A stretch of 22,034 bases of DNA from an uncultured Polycyclovorans sp. (GTDB lineage Bacteria; Pseudomonadota; Gammaproteobacteria; Nevskiales; Nevskiaceae), in contig CAKZHZ010000109.1 of assembly GCA_936928855.1 (NCBI GenBank), positions 1 through 22,034 of the forward strand, read 5' to 3'. Numbering within the stretch: the first letter of the stretch is position 1; each line of letters starts with the position of its first letter. The notes under the pieces are model-generated. The model was given only the letters and a program-made list of their open reading frames with translations, had not been told where the DNA came from and searched no databases. Below, piece after piece: positions 16,071-22,034 of the stretch. Both the position numbers and the translations under genes were made by a program.

Positions 16071-16985
16071 TCAGGGCGTGAAACGGCTGACATCGGCGCC
16101 GCGAATGACCTCGATCGAGGGCTTGGGGGGGCGGGCACGAGCCGCCGCCGGCGGTGGCCGGATGCGCGCCAGCTCCTCCACCGAGATCACCTGATCCGGC
16201 ACCTTGCCCGATTCGATCGCGGCAACTGCAGCCTCGGTCAGGGGCAGTCCGCTCTCACTGGTGGGCTGTGCCTCACGCGAAGCAGCCTGGGCACCATGCA
16301 GGGAAAGCCGCAGTTCCCCCATGCTCATACCCAGCATCACCCGGGTGGTATCGGTTTCCGGTACCGCCAACACTGCGGTCCGAACCCGCCGGCGGCTGTC
16401 GGCAGACTCACCTGCCTGCAAACCGTCCGGCCGATCGATGATGCGATCCTCGTAGGCCAGCACCCGGGCCTTTTTCAACAGCACCCGCGACTGCGCGCTC
16501 TCCACGCCCGAACCGCTGCGCAGGTAGAGCAGCACATCGACGATGTCGCCAGGACGGACAAAGCCCCCCACGGAGATCACGTCGTTGATTTCCATCGACA
16601 GCGCCTGATGGCCCTCGGGAATGATGCGCGCCAGCGCATTCCCCTCCGAGAAGTATCGCGGCGTCACCGGCGCACCGGCATCGATATCGACCAGCGGGAT
16701 ACGGTCGACGACTTCGTCGAGGTTGGTGAAATACTTGTTGGGCGCCACCGACACCGGCACCAGCGACACCGCATCGCGGGGAATGGCCTGATACGCCTCG
16801 AGCGGCTTGACCGCTACCACTGCCAGTGTCTGCGGCACCTGCGCCTGCTGCGCCTCGGCGGCAGCACGCGCGGCCTCTGCCTCTGCGGTGCTCTGACGAT
16901 AGCTGTTGGCGACCAGCACCCCCAGCGCCACCGCCACCACCGCCATGACCGCCGCAGCGATCTTCATTCCGGTGCTGCTGTTCAT
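16071..16985 (-). CDS. rcpC: RcpC/CpaB pilus-assembly protein (SAF domain)
   Basis: A 304-residue protein. The upstream TTG at 17006 overlaps the ribosome site, while ATG 16985 has GGAGGAGG at 7 nt, so the ATG is taken as the start. One membrane helix lies at about residues 7-27 (IAAAVMAVVAVALGVLVANS). The periplasmic part holds a SAF-like domain (VVAVKPLEAYQAIPRDAVSL, LVDIDAGAPVTPRYF) followed by the RcpC/CpaB region with VGGFVRPGDIVDVLLYLRSG. In Tad systems this protein modulates the secretin and is often required for stable piliation. An alanine- and proline-rich tail ends the protein. Confidence 0.92.
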   Translation of the reverse strand: MNSSTGMKIAAAVMAVVAVALGVLVANSYRQSTAEAEAARAAAEAQQAQVPQTLAVVAVKPLEAYQAIPRDAVSLVPVSVAPNKYFTNLDEVVDRIPLVDIDAGAPVTPRYFSEGNALARIIPEGHQALSMEINDVISVGGFVRPGDIVDVLLYLRSGSGVESAQSRVLLKKARVLAYEDRIIDRPDGLQAGESADSRRRVRTAVLAVPETDTTRVMLGMSMGELRLSLHGAQAASREAQPTSESGLPLTEAAVAAIESGKVPDQVISVEELARIRPPPAAARARPPKPSIEVIRGADVSRFTP

Positions 16986-17011
16986 CGTTGAACCTCCTCC
17001 CGACAACCTTC

Positions 17012-17482
17012 CTATAGCCGCGCGACCGCCTGCGCGCGTAGCGAGACCGGCAGCGGCGGAATCGCCCCGACCAGCGGTAGTGTGACGCGTGGGAACAGCG
17101 CTGGCTCGGTCACCGGCATCACCAGCGTCACGATGATGCCACCCCCGTCAGGCGGGCAGGCTGCCTGAGCGCTCTCCGGACAGAACTGCACCTGCACCGC
17201 AGAGCCGCCATTTCCCACGACGCGGTCGCGCTGCGCAACCGGCAACCAGTTCAAGACCGCAGCTGCGGTCTGACGTGCCCGGGTGGTCCTGAGACTGTCT
17301 GCGTTGGCCGCGGTGGGGTCGACCTGAACCGCCGCCTCGGCAGACTCCTGCGCCGCAAAGTTCAGCGCACTGTTGAGTACGAAGACGTAGCTGTACACCA
17401 CGATGCCGTACATCAGCAGAAACAGCAGCGGGAACACCAGCGCGAACTCCACCGCTACCGCACCGCACTGCCGTCGCCTCAT
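17012..17482 (-). CDS. tadE: TadE-like minor pseudopilin
   Basis: A 156-residue protein whose ATG at 17482 shares bases with the tadV stop (TGATG). The N-terminus is basic with a prepilin-type processing site, MRRRQCG then AVAVEFALVFPLLF, the Glu lying at +5 after the Gly, followed by one long hydrophobic helix up to about residue 34. The rest is periplasmic and contains two cysteines about ten residues apart (CPESAQAACPP). TadE and TadF are minor pseudopilins processed by TadV. Only one such gene is present here, so it could equally be called TadF-like. The open frame further upstream lies over tadV and is a shadow. Confidence 0.85.
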   Translation of the reverse strand: MRRRQCGAVAVEFALVFPLLFLLMYGIVVYSYVFVLNSALNFAAQESAEAAVQVDPTAANADSLRTTRARQTAAAVLNWLPVAQRDRVVGNGGSAVQVQFCPESAQAACPPDGGGIIVTLVMPVTEPALFPRVTLPLVGAIPPLPVSLRAQAVARL

Positions 17483-17919
17483 CACCGCCAGAACCCCGCT
17501 TCGATACCGAAGGCCAGCACAAACCCCAGCAGCAACGCCGGCGCCAACGGGAAGCGCAGGCCTCGCCCCCCCCATCGGCGCAACTGCAGGCTGATCAGGC
17601 CAGCCAGCAACGCGGCCGCCAGTGTCCCTAACGCCGCCATCGGCAGCCCGGCCAGTAGCCCCAGGGTCGCGGCAAACTTGACGTCGCCTGCCCCAACCTG
17701 ACGCAGACCATAGCCGACCATCCAGGGGGCAGCCGCCACGATCATTCCGGCAAAACCACTCCAGCGGCCGGCGCCAAGAACGGTCTGCCCGTCGATCACC
17801 ACCGCCAGCAAGGCCACGACAAATACCGGCAGCAGGAGCACGTTGGGCACACGCTGGCGGCGCCAATCGAACAGCGCCACCAACAGTGCCCACGCCAGCA
17901 CCAGGCACGGCACGACCAT
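17482..17919 (-). CDS. tadV: TadV/CpaA prepilin peptidase (A24 family)
   Basis: A 145-residue polytopic inner-membrane aspartic protease that cleaves the leader from Flp and the TadE/TadF pseudopilins. The two catalytic aspartates are visible: D18 in ALFDWRRQRVPN and D79 in the GAGDVKF motif (GxGD). About four to five hydrophobic helices cover most of the chain, and there is no methyltransferase domain, as is usual for the short TadV type. ATG 17919 has GGGAG 5 nt upstream. It lies downstream of flp, separated by a strong hairpin, and overlaps the pseudopilin gene it is expected to serve. Confidence 0.93.
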   Translation of the reverse strand: MVVPCLVLAWALLVALFDWRRQRVPNVLLLPVFVVALLAVVIDGQTVLGAGRWSGFAGMIVAAAPWMVGYGLRQVGAGDVKFAATLGLLAGLPMAALGTLAAALLAGLISLQLRRWGGRGLRFPLAPALLLGFVLAFGIEAGFWR

Positions 17920-17958
17920 GTCGTCTCCCTTCGATTGGCACGCCAGCCTCCCGAGAAA

Positions 17959-17980
17959 GCGGCGACCCTCAGGTCGCCGC
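17959..17980 (-). terminator. Hairpin after flp, probable partial terminator
   Basis: A perfect 9-bp stem (GCGGCGACC with GGTCGCCGC) and a 4-base loop lie 7 bases after the flp stop. In the minus-strand transcript TTTCTC follows. The short U-run suggests partial termination or protection of the flp mRNA 3' end, giving more pilin mRNA than mRNA for the assembly genes. Confidence 0.7.
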
Positions 17981-17987
17981 GCCCCGA

Positions 17988-18182
17988 TCAGCCGCCCTCG
18001 CCACCACCGCCTGCGGCACCCTCGACTTCATCCTTGGCGGCGCCGAACAGCGTGTTGAGGCCATCGCCAAGCAAGCCGAGCACGGTGATCAGTGCCACTG
18101 CGATAAGGCCAATGATGAGGCCGTATTCCACCGCACTGGCGCCTTCCTCGTCGCGCAGGAATTCCTTGATGAACGTAAGCAT
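17988..18182 (-). CDS. flp: Flp type IVc major pilin precursor
   Basis: A 64-residue prepilin. The frame is open upstream and includes an ATG at 18194, but ATG 18182 has GGAG 6 nt before it and gives the standard Flp length. The leader MLTFIKEFLRDEEG ends in Gly14, the site for TadV. The mature pilin starts ASAVEYGLIIGLIAVALI, with the diagnostic Glu-Tyr pair at +5/+6, followed by a single hydrophobic helix and a glycine-rich tail (EGAAGGGGEGG). It is the polymerising subunit of the pilus made by the genes downstream. Only one copy is present in the window. Confidence 0.96.
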   Translation of the reverse strand: MLTFIKEFLRDEEGASAVEYGLIIGLIAVALITVLGLLGDGLNTLFGAAKDEVEGAAGGGGEGG

Positions 18183-18231
18183 TGAGGTCTCCATTTCCGC
18201 CCCAGTGGCGGGTCTCAAATCATGGAATAGG

Positions 18232-18281
18232 ATCATCGGTGCGCGCGCCGTCGCCGTCAAAGCACCTGAACAGTGCATTTG
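18232..18281 (-). promoter_or_regulatory. Candidate flp/tad promoter with overlapping dyad
   Basis: On the minus strand TTGACG (18260-18255) is followed by a 17-nt spacer and GATGAT (18237-18232), a plausible sigma-70 promoter with a 5' untranslated region of about 40-45 nt. An imperfect dyad, CAAATGCAC with GTGCTTTG (18258-18281), overlaps the -35 box and could be an operator. A 5-bp GC hairpin (18197-18211) lies in the leader just before the flp ribosome site. No clear sigma-54 GG/GC pair was found. Confidence 0.45.
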
Positions 18282-18332
18282 CTACCGTTCATCCCCCCTT
18301 GGTCATTTTCCTACATTAGCAGGACCGCCCTC

Positions 18333-19181
18333 ATGCCGCCTTCCAGACGCTGTTTCGCCGTAGGCGATGTGCAGGGTTGCCTCACCCCGTTACGGCAACT
18401 GCTGAACGCGCTGGCATTCGACCCCACGCAGGACCACCTCATCGTGGTCGGAGACTTGGTCAATCGCGGCCCGGCGTCACTGGAGACCCTGCGCTTTCTG
18501 CGGTCCCTGGGCACCGCCGCCACCTGCCTGCTGGGCAACCATGACTTGCACTTGCTGGCCGCCGCACGCGGCGGGCGGTTCAGTGCACGCGACACCCTCC
18601 AGCAGATCATGGCAGCAGAAGATCGCGATGCGCTCCTGCAGTGGCTGCGCGCACGCCCCCTTGCCTGCTGGCACGACGATACGCAGACCTTGCTGATCCA
18701 CGCCGGGCTCCCCCCTCAATGGACCGCGCCGCAGGCGCTAGCGCTGGCACGCGAGGTCTCGGCAGTGCTCCAGAGCGCTGAGGGCGATGCCCTGCTTGAC
18801 CAGCTCTACGGAAACGAGCCCGATCACTGGGACGAGCGACTGCAGGGCATTCCGCGTTGGCGTTTCGTGATCAACGCCCTCACCCGACTGCGGATGGTGG
18901 ACGCGCAAGGGCGGCTGGCCCTGCGACACAAAGGCTCCCCTGAACAGGCTGCAGGGCGCGGCTTGCGACCGTGGTTTCAGGCGGACGGACGGCGCTCGCA
19001 GGACACCCGTATCGTGTTCGGCCATTGGTCCATGCTGGGCCGTGTGCACTGGCCCGAATCGCAGGTCTTCGGCCTCGATACCGGCTGTGTCTGGGGCGGC
19101 CGCCTGACTGCGCTGGAGCTGTTCAGCGGCGTACTTCGCGATCAGCCCTGCCCGGCGGCCTGCGCGCCCGACGAGGGATAA
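18333..19181 (+). CDS. apaH: Symmetrical bis(5'-nucleosyl)-tetraphosphatase (Ap4A hydrolase)
   Basis: A 282-residue cytoplasmic metallophosphatase that splits Ap4A into two ADP, the usual size for ApaH. ATG 18333 has AGGA 8 nt upstream; the frame is open further upstream but without a good start. The phosphoesterase motifs are all present: GDVQG at 11-15, GDLVNRGP at 40-47, GNHD at 68-71, HAGLPPQW at about 129-136 and FGHWS near residue 229. The ApaH-specific C-terminus GLDTGCVWGGRLTAL is intact. It diverges from flp across a 150-base gap, and its last 40 bases overlap the 3' end of the opposite-strand GGDEF-like gene. Confidence 0.96.
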   Translation: MPPSRRCFAVGDVQGCLTPLRQLLNALAFDPTQDHLIVVGDLVNRGPASLETLRFLRSLGTAATCLLGNHDLHLLAAARGGRFSARDTLQQIMAAEDRDALLQWLRARPLACWHDDTQTLLIHAGLPPQWTAPQALALAREVSAVLQSAEGDALLDQLYGNEPDHWDERLQGIPRWRFVINALTRLRMVDAQGRLALRHKGSPEQAAGRGLRPWFQADGRRSQDTRIVFGHWSMLGRVHWPESQVFGLDTGCVWGGRLTALELFSGVLRDQPCPAACAPDEG

Positions 19182-20377
19182 TCGGTGACAACCGGTTCAG
19201 TGCCCCGCATGCGGGCCCGGTTGTGTCCCAGCCGCTGCGCGCGCTGCAGCTCCTGATCCGCCGCCGTCAAAACCCACGGCAGCGAGGTCTCGCCGCCCAC
19301 ATGCACGGCACCGATGCTGACCGTCAACAGCCCGGAGGGCGCCACCGGGTGGCGAATCTCCAAACCCTCGACCGCTGCCCGGAGATGTTCCAGCCTCAGC
19401 ATCCCCGGTGCGCCCTGACAATCAAACAGGACCAGCGCGAAGTGGGTGTCCGAGATCCGTGCCGCGACATCCAGCGAGCGGCGCGCAAAGTCCCGCAGCA
19501 ACCGACCGAGCGTATTCACCGCAGCGTCTGCCGCCCCTTGCCCCTCGCGATCACGAAAGGCGTGAAACAGATCGAACTCCACCAGCGCCACGACCATGCC
19601 GCTGCCCTGTCGCCGGGCATGAAAGGCCAGCCGCTGGTAGTAAGCCTCAAACGCCTGACGGTTGAGCAGACCCGTGCGGATGTCGTTGGCCGCACTCAGT
19701 CGCAGCACCCGCTGCGCAGCCCAGGTTCGCCGGTGTGCAGCATCGCTCCAGAACCCACCCAACAGCACCACGGCGAGGGTCAGCCACTCCATCACCGACT
19801 GCGCCAGCGCAACCTCGGTTGCCGCCCGGACGCCTGGCGCCCCCCATATCCCCAACACGAGGTAGGCAGCTGCCAGGGACAGCGCGAATCCACCGCGGAA
19901 GCGTCCCATCACCAGCAACAGCGTGAGCGCCGCCAAAGGGACAAGCCCGGCTGCGGCGCTGGCAGCCGGCTGCCCTTGCAGCGAAGCGACCGTCAGTCCG
20001 CCGGCAACCGCCATCATCACCGTGCCCCAGACACGCACGGGTCGCCAGAACAGCAGCGCCAGCGCACTTCCCCATAGCAGCAGCAGGGCCCAGGACATGG
20101 GGCCGGTCCAGCTGACCGGAAGCGCCCAGCCCAAACCGGCATGGGGTGCCAGCATCAGCAACATGCCCGCCAGGAGGCACAAGGCCATCCGGGAGCCGTT
20201 CGCCTGCACCCGCGCGTCGCGCCGGAAATCACCTTCTGCAGGGGCCGGAAACCGCCACAGTGGGCCCCGGGACAGGCTGGCATCCGCCAGCTGGCGCAGC
20301 AGGTTGGGCGAATAGGCGTCGTTGGCCGCCCAGCGTTGCCCGGGTACGGGACCTTCCAACGTGGTGGCAGCGGTCAT
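19142..20377 (-). CDS. Membrane protein with degenerate GGDEF domain and retained I-site (possible c-di-GMP receptor)
   Basis: A 411-residue protein from ATG 20377, with AGGAG 5 nt upstream; the longer frame has no better start. A short cytoplasmic N-terminus (FPAPAEGDFRRDARV) is followed by about six hydrophobic helices between residues 64 and 210, then a GGDEF-like domain (about 228-385). The active-site motif reads SDTHF at 309-313 instead of GGEEF, and DVDHFKGYND of the paralog is EFDLFHAFRD here, so cyclase activity is unlikely. The RxxD motif RSLD at 300-303 is kept with correct spacing, which fits binding rather than synthesis of c-di-GMP. It is a diverged tandem copy of the neighbouring gene at 20494-21768. 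Confidence 0.88.
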   Translation of the reverse strand: MTAATTLEGPVPGQRWAANDAYSPNLLRQLADASLSRGPLWRFPAPAEGDFRRDARVQANGSRMALCLLAGMLLMLAPHAGLGWALPVSWTGPMSWALLLLWGSALALLFWRPVRVWGTVMMAVAGGLTVASLQGQPAASAAAGLVPLAALTLLLVMGRFRGGFALSLAAAYLVLGIWGAPGVRAATEVALAQSVMEWLTLAVVLLGGFWSDAAHRRTWAAQRVLRLSAANDIRTGLLNRQAFEAYYQRLAFHARRQGSGMVVALVEFDLFHAFRDREGQGAADAAVNTLGRLLRDFARRSLDVAARISDTHFALVLFDCQGAPGMLRLEHLRAAVEGLEIRHPVAPSGLLTVSIGAVHVGGETSLPWVLTAADQELQRAQRLGHNRARMRGTEPVVTDYPSSGAQAAGQG

Positions 20378-20493
20378 GACAACTCCTGGAGACGACAGGC
20401 TCCCGAACGACAGGCGGAACCCCGGACGGGTATTCCTATCACGCCGCCACTGACCATCTTCCCGCACGCCGCCCAACGGCGCCCAGCAGTCGA

Positions 20494-21768
20494 TCAGAGG
20501 TCTTCGATGCCCGCCATCATCAATTGGTTGCGACCCGCCCGCTTGGCCCGATAGAGCTGCTCATCCGCCTGCGCGTAGGCGCGGTCCAAGCCCGTCAGAC
20601 CGTTGACTTCGGCTGCGCCGATACTGATGGTGAACCCGCCAGGAAGGCCCTCTGGCATGTTCTTGGAAAGCGTTTCGACCTGACATCGCAACACCTCCAG
20701 CCGCTCCACTGCCTGCTGTCGGCGGCAATCGAACAGCACCAGAGCGAACTCCTCGCCACCCACCCGCGCGGCGGTATCGAGCGAACGCCGGGCGAAGTCG
20801 CGCAGGACGCGGCCCAGCTGGTTCAGTGCGCGATCCCCAGCGGGGTGACCGTGCGTGTCGTTGTAACCCTTGAAGTGATCGACATCGATCACCGCCAGCA
20901 CCAGTGGACAGGCCTGACGCTGTGCCTGCAGGCTGATGCGGTGAAAGTAGTGCTCGAATGCTCTGCGGTTGAACATGCCGGTGAGAAAGTCGGTTCCGGC
21001 CGCTGCATGCAACAGCATCTGCGCTGCCCAGGCCCGCCGGCTGCTCATCTCGTTCCAGAAGCCTCCGAGCAGGAGGATGGTGAACCCGAGGCCTTCCAGC
21101 AGCCAATGCAGGCTTTCATGCTGGGGGCCATCATCAAAAATCCCGTTGAACAAGCCCATGAACGCGAAATAGGTGGCAATCAGTCCCAGAGCATCGACGA
21201 AACGGAAACGCCCCAACACCAACACGGCCATCAGGCTCAACACCGCCATCAGGACCGGCGGCACCGCATCGGTCACGTAGCCTCGAGCGCCCAGAATCTG
21301 CAGCGCACTGACCTGCAGCAACGCCGCCAGCCAGATCAACCTTGCACCCCAGGGCGTTGATGGCCATTTCAACAGTACCACCCCCCCGGCCAGCCACCAG
21401 GGCAGCAGCAGGAAGTAGGCAGTGGATTGCATCGGGTTGGCGGCCGCTGCCAGAACCCCTGGCCCCAGTTCCGCGTCAAGGCGGGGCGCCAGCAGGCACA
21501 AACCCGCCATCAATACGCAAAGGATCAGGCGCGTGACACGGGATTCCTGACGCGCGTGACGGCGGTAATCACCCTCTGCCGGCTCCGGAAATCGCAGTTC
21601 GGGGTGCCGACGGTCGGTGGCGCGTTCGAGGCGCCGCAGCAGCTTTGGCGGATAACGCTCCGCCTCCGCCGGTGCGAAACGCCGCCCGGCCACATCCTTG
21701 AAGTCGGCGACGCTCTGTTCGATGGCTCGCTCCCAATGGTCCCGCCGAAACGCACGGCGGCCAGGCAC
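20494..21768 (-). CDS. Membrane-bound diguanylate cyclase (GGEEF)
   Basis: A 424-residue protein if started at GTG 21768. A TTG at 21834 would extend it by 22 residues but lies in a terminator T-run. The N-terminal cytoplasmic part contains FPEPAEGDYRRHARQ, shared with the downstream paralog. About six hydrophobic helices follow (roughly 80-235), then a GGDEF domain with FLTGMFNRRAFE, DVDHFKGYND, the signature GGEEF at 337-341 and the inhibitory RxxD (RSLD) at 328-331. It should make c-di-GMP from two GTP and be product-inhibited. The membrane part is a MASE-like sensor of unknown ligand. The GTG has its GAGG ribosome site very close and inside a small hairpin, so the start is uncertain. Confidence 0.9.
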   Translation of the reverse strand: MPGRRAFRRDHWERAIEQSVADFKDVAGRRFAPAEAERYPPKLLRRLERATDRRHPELRFPEPAEGDYRRHARQESRVTRLILCVLMAGLCLLAPRLDAELGPGVLAAAANPMQSTAYFLLLPWWLAGGVVLLKWPSTPWGARLIWLAALLQVSALQILGARGYVTDAVPPVLMAVLSLMAVLVLGRFRFVDALGLIATYFAFMGLFNGIFDDGPQHESLHWLLEGLGFTILLLGGFWNEMSSRRAWAAQMLLHAAAGTDFLTGMFNRRAFEHYFHRISLQAQRQACPLVLAVIDVDHFKGYNDTHGHPAGDRALNQLGRVLRDFARRSLDTAARVGGEEFALVLFDCRRQQAVERLEVLRCQVETLSKNMPEGLPGGFTISIGAAEVNGLTGLDRAYAQADEQLYRAKRAGRNQLMMAGIEDL

Positions 21769-21790
21769 CTCCTCGCGCCCTGGCGAGGGT
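21769..21790 (-). promoter_or_regulatory. Small hairpin covering the ribosome site of the cyclase gene
   Basis: CCTCGC and GCGAGG (21771-21776 and 21783-21788) form a 6-bp stem with a 6-base loop directly upstream of GTG 21768. In minus-strand RNA the 3' arm contains the GAGG that would serve as ribosome site. Translation could be limited by the fold, provided this start is correct. Confidence 0.3.
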
Positions 21791-21832
21791 TTTACCGCGC
21801 CGGCGTCACGCTGACAACGGGCCGAACTGAAC

Positions 21833-21862
21833 AAAAAAGCCCCACACGGACGTGCGGGGCTT
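21833..21862 (-). terminator. Intrinsic terminator read on the minus strand
   Basis: A stem of about ten pairs with one mismatch (AAGCCCC-A-CAC with GTG-C-GGGGCTT) and a 4-base loop is followed, in minus-strand RNA, by six U. It ends whatever is transcribed leftward from 21863 onward, directly upstream of the diguanylate cyclase gene. Confidence 0.85.
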
Positions 21863-22034
21863 GCCGGCCGATCAGCGGGGCCCGCGCCTGAAGGGCCTGA
21901 TGGCAGGCCCAGGGGTTAGCTCGACGGCAGCCGCCAAGGCCGAGGTCGTCGTGCTAACAGGCCCTAGTGTTCTGTCCCGGAAGTTCGCATGCGAGCTCGC
22001 GGGTCTTTTTCGCGCCTGGCCGCGTTGCTCCTCC
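21863..22034 (-). ncRNA. Gene-free structured region before a terminator; candidate small RNA or leader
   Basis: No convincing reading frame is present on either strand in this stretch. It contains a hairpin GGGCCTG-ATGG-CAGGCCC (21893-21910), an imperfect 14-bp inverted repeat GTTAGCTCGACGGC/GTCGTCGTGCTAAC (21915-21928 and 21945-21958), and an outer pair AGGGCCTG/CAGGCCCT (21892-21899 and 21958-21965) that competes with the first hairpin. The minus-strand terminator follows. Two overlapping 10-bp palindromes (21985-21994 and 21991-22000) lie further right. This could be a small RNA, the 3' end of a gene outside the window, or an attenuator leader for the cyclase gene. I do not recognise a known RNA family. 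Confidence 0.35.

Noticed and set aside
18183..18332. Sigma-54 promoter for flp
   Set aside because: No GG/GC pair with correct 10-base spacing was found; TTGACG-17-GATGAT is the better candidate.
21769..21834. TTG 21834 as the start of the diguanylate cyclase
   Set aside because: It lies in the T-run of an intrinsic terminator; GTG 21768 is preferred although its ribosome site is close.
21915..21958. Integron attC-like site (GTTAGC ... GCTAAC arms)
   Set aside because: The core heptamers do not match GTTRRRY/RYYYAAC at key positions, and no integrase or cassette is present. A hairpin of a structured RNA explains it better.
21770..22034. Known c-di-GMP riboswitch upstream of the cyclase gene
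   Set aside because: The conserved core of the type I or type II aptamers could not be found on the minus strand; only generic competing stems are visible.
1..22034. tRNA, rRNA, CRISPR array, prophage or intact transposase
   Set aside because: Nothing resembling these was seen on either strand: no cloverleaf with CCA end, no regularly spaced repeats, no transposase or integrase motifs.

Overview
The window is about 22 kb of high-GC (roughly two thirds G+C by eye), densely packed bacterial DNA. Protein families and gene order (Tad/Flp pilus, DUF3613-like small protein, ApaH, membrane GGDEF proteins, ECF sigma factor with zinc anti-sigma factor) point to a gammaproteobacterium; I cannot name the genus. 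No tRNA, rRNA, CRISPR array or intact transposon was seen.

Left part (1-3693, plus strand): the end of an outer-membrane beta-barrel protein resembling the BcsC C-terminal domain, a small secreted TPR protein, an ECF sigma factor, its membrane anti-sigma factor, a small secreted proline-rich protein, and a TPR plus beta-barrel outer-membrane protein. Spacing and overlaps suggest one transcription unit. An ECF-type promoter motif (GGGAACC, 15-16 nt, CGTGTAG) occurs before the sigma gene and again before the anti-sigma gene. This looks like a self-regulated envelope or secretion module of unknown function.

Centre (18182 down to 4658, minus strand): a near-complete Tad (Flp type IVc pilus) operon in the order flp, tadV, tadE-like, rcpC/cpaB, rcpA/cpaC, tadZ, tadA, tadB, tadC, tadD, DUF3613-like, tadG-like. 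It ends in a translationally coupled 988-residue membrane PAS-PAS-PAS-GGDEF protein whose C-terminal EAL domain is degenerate. A strong hairpin directly after flp probably makes pilin mRNA more abundant than machinery mRNA. TadZ has lost its Walker A motif. A separate lipoprotein gene (4557-3694) follows, and its stop codon abuts the stop of the left-hand plus-strand unit.

Right part (18333-22034): apaH (Ap4A hydrolase) diverges from flp. Convergent to it are two tandem paralogous membrane GGDEF proteins. The upstream one has intact GGEEF and RxxD sites. The downstream one has lost the active site (SDTHF) but kept the RxxD inhibitory-site motif, so it may bind rather than make c-di-GMP. The final 270 bases have no gene but contain mutually exclusive RNA pairings followed by an intrinsic terminator on the minus strand, just upstream of the intact cyclase. 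This is either a small RNA or a leader with attenuator-like control.

Taken together, the window links pilus assembly to several c-di-GMP proteins, an arrangement suggesting control of attachment by second messengers. The functional links are inferred from gene context.
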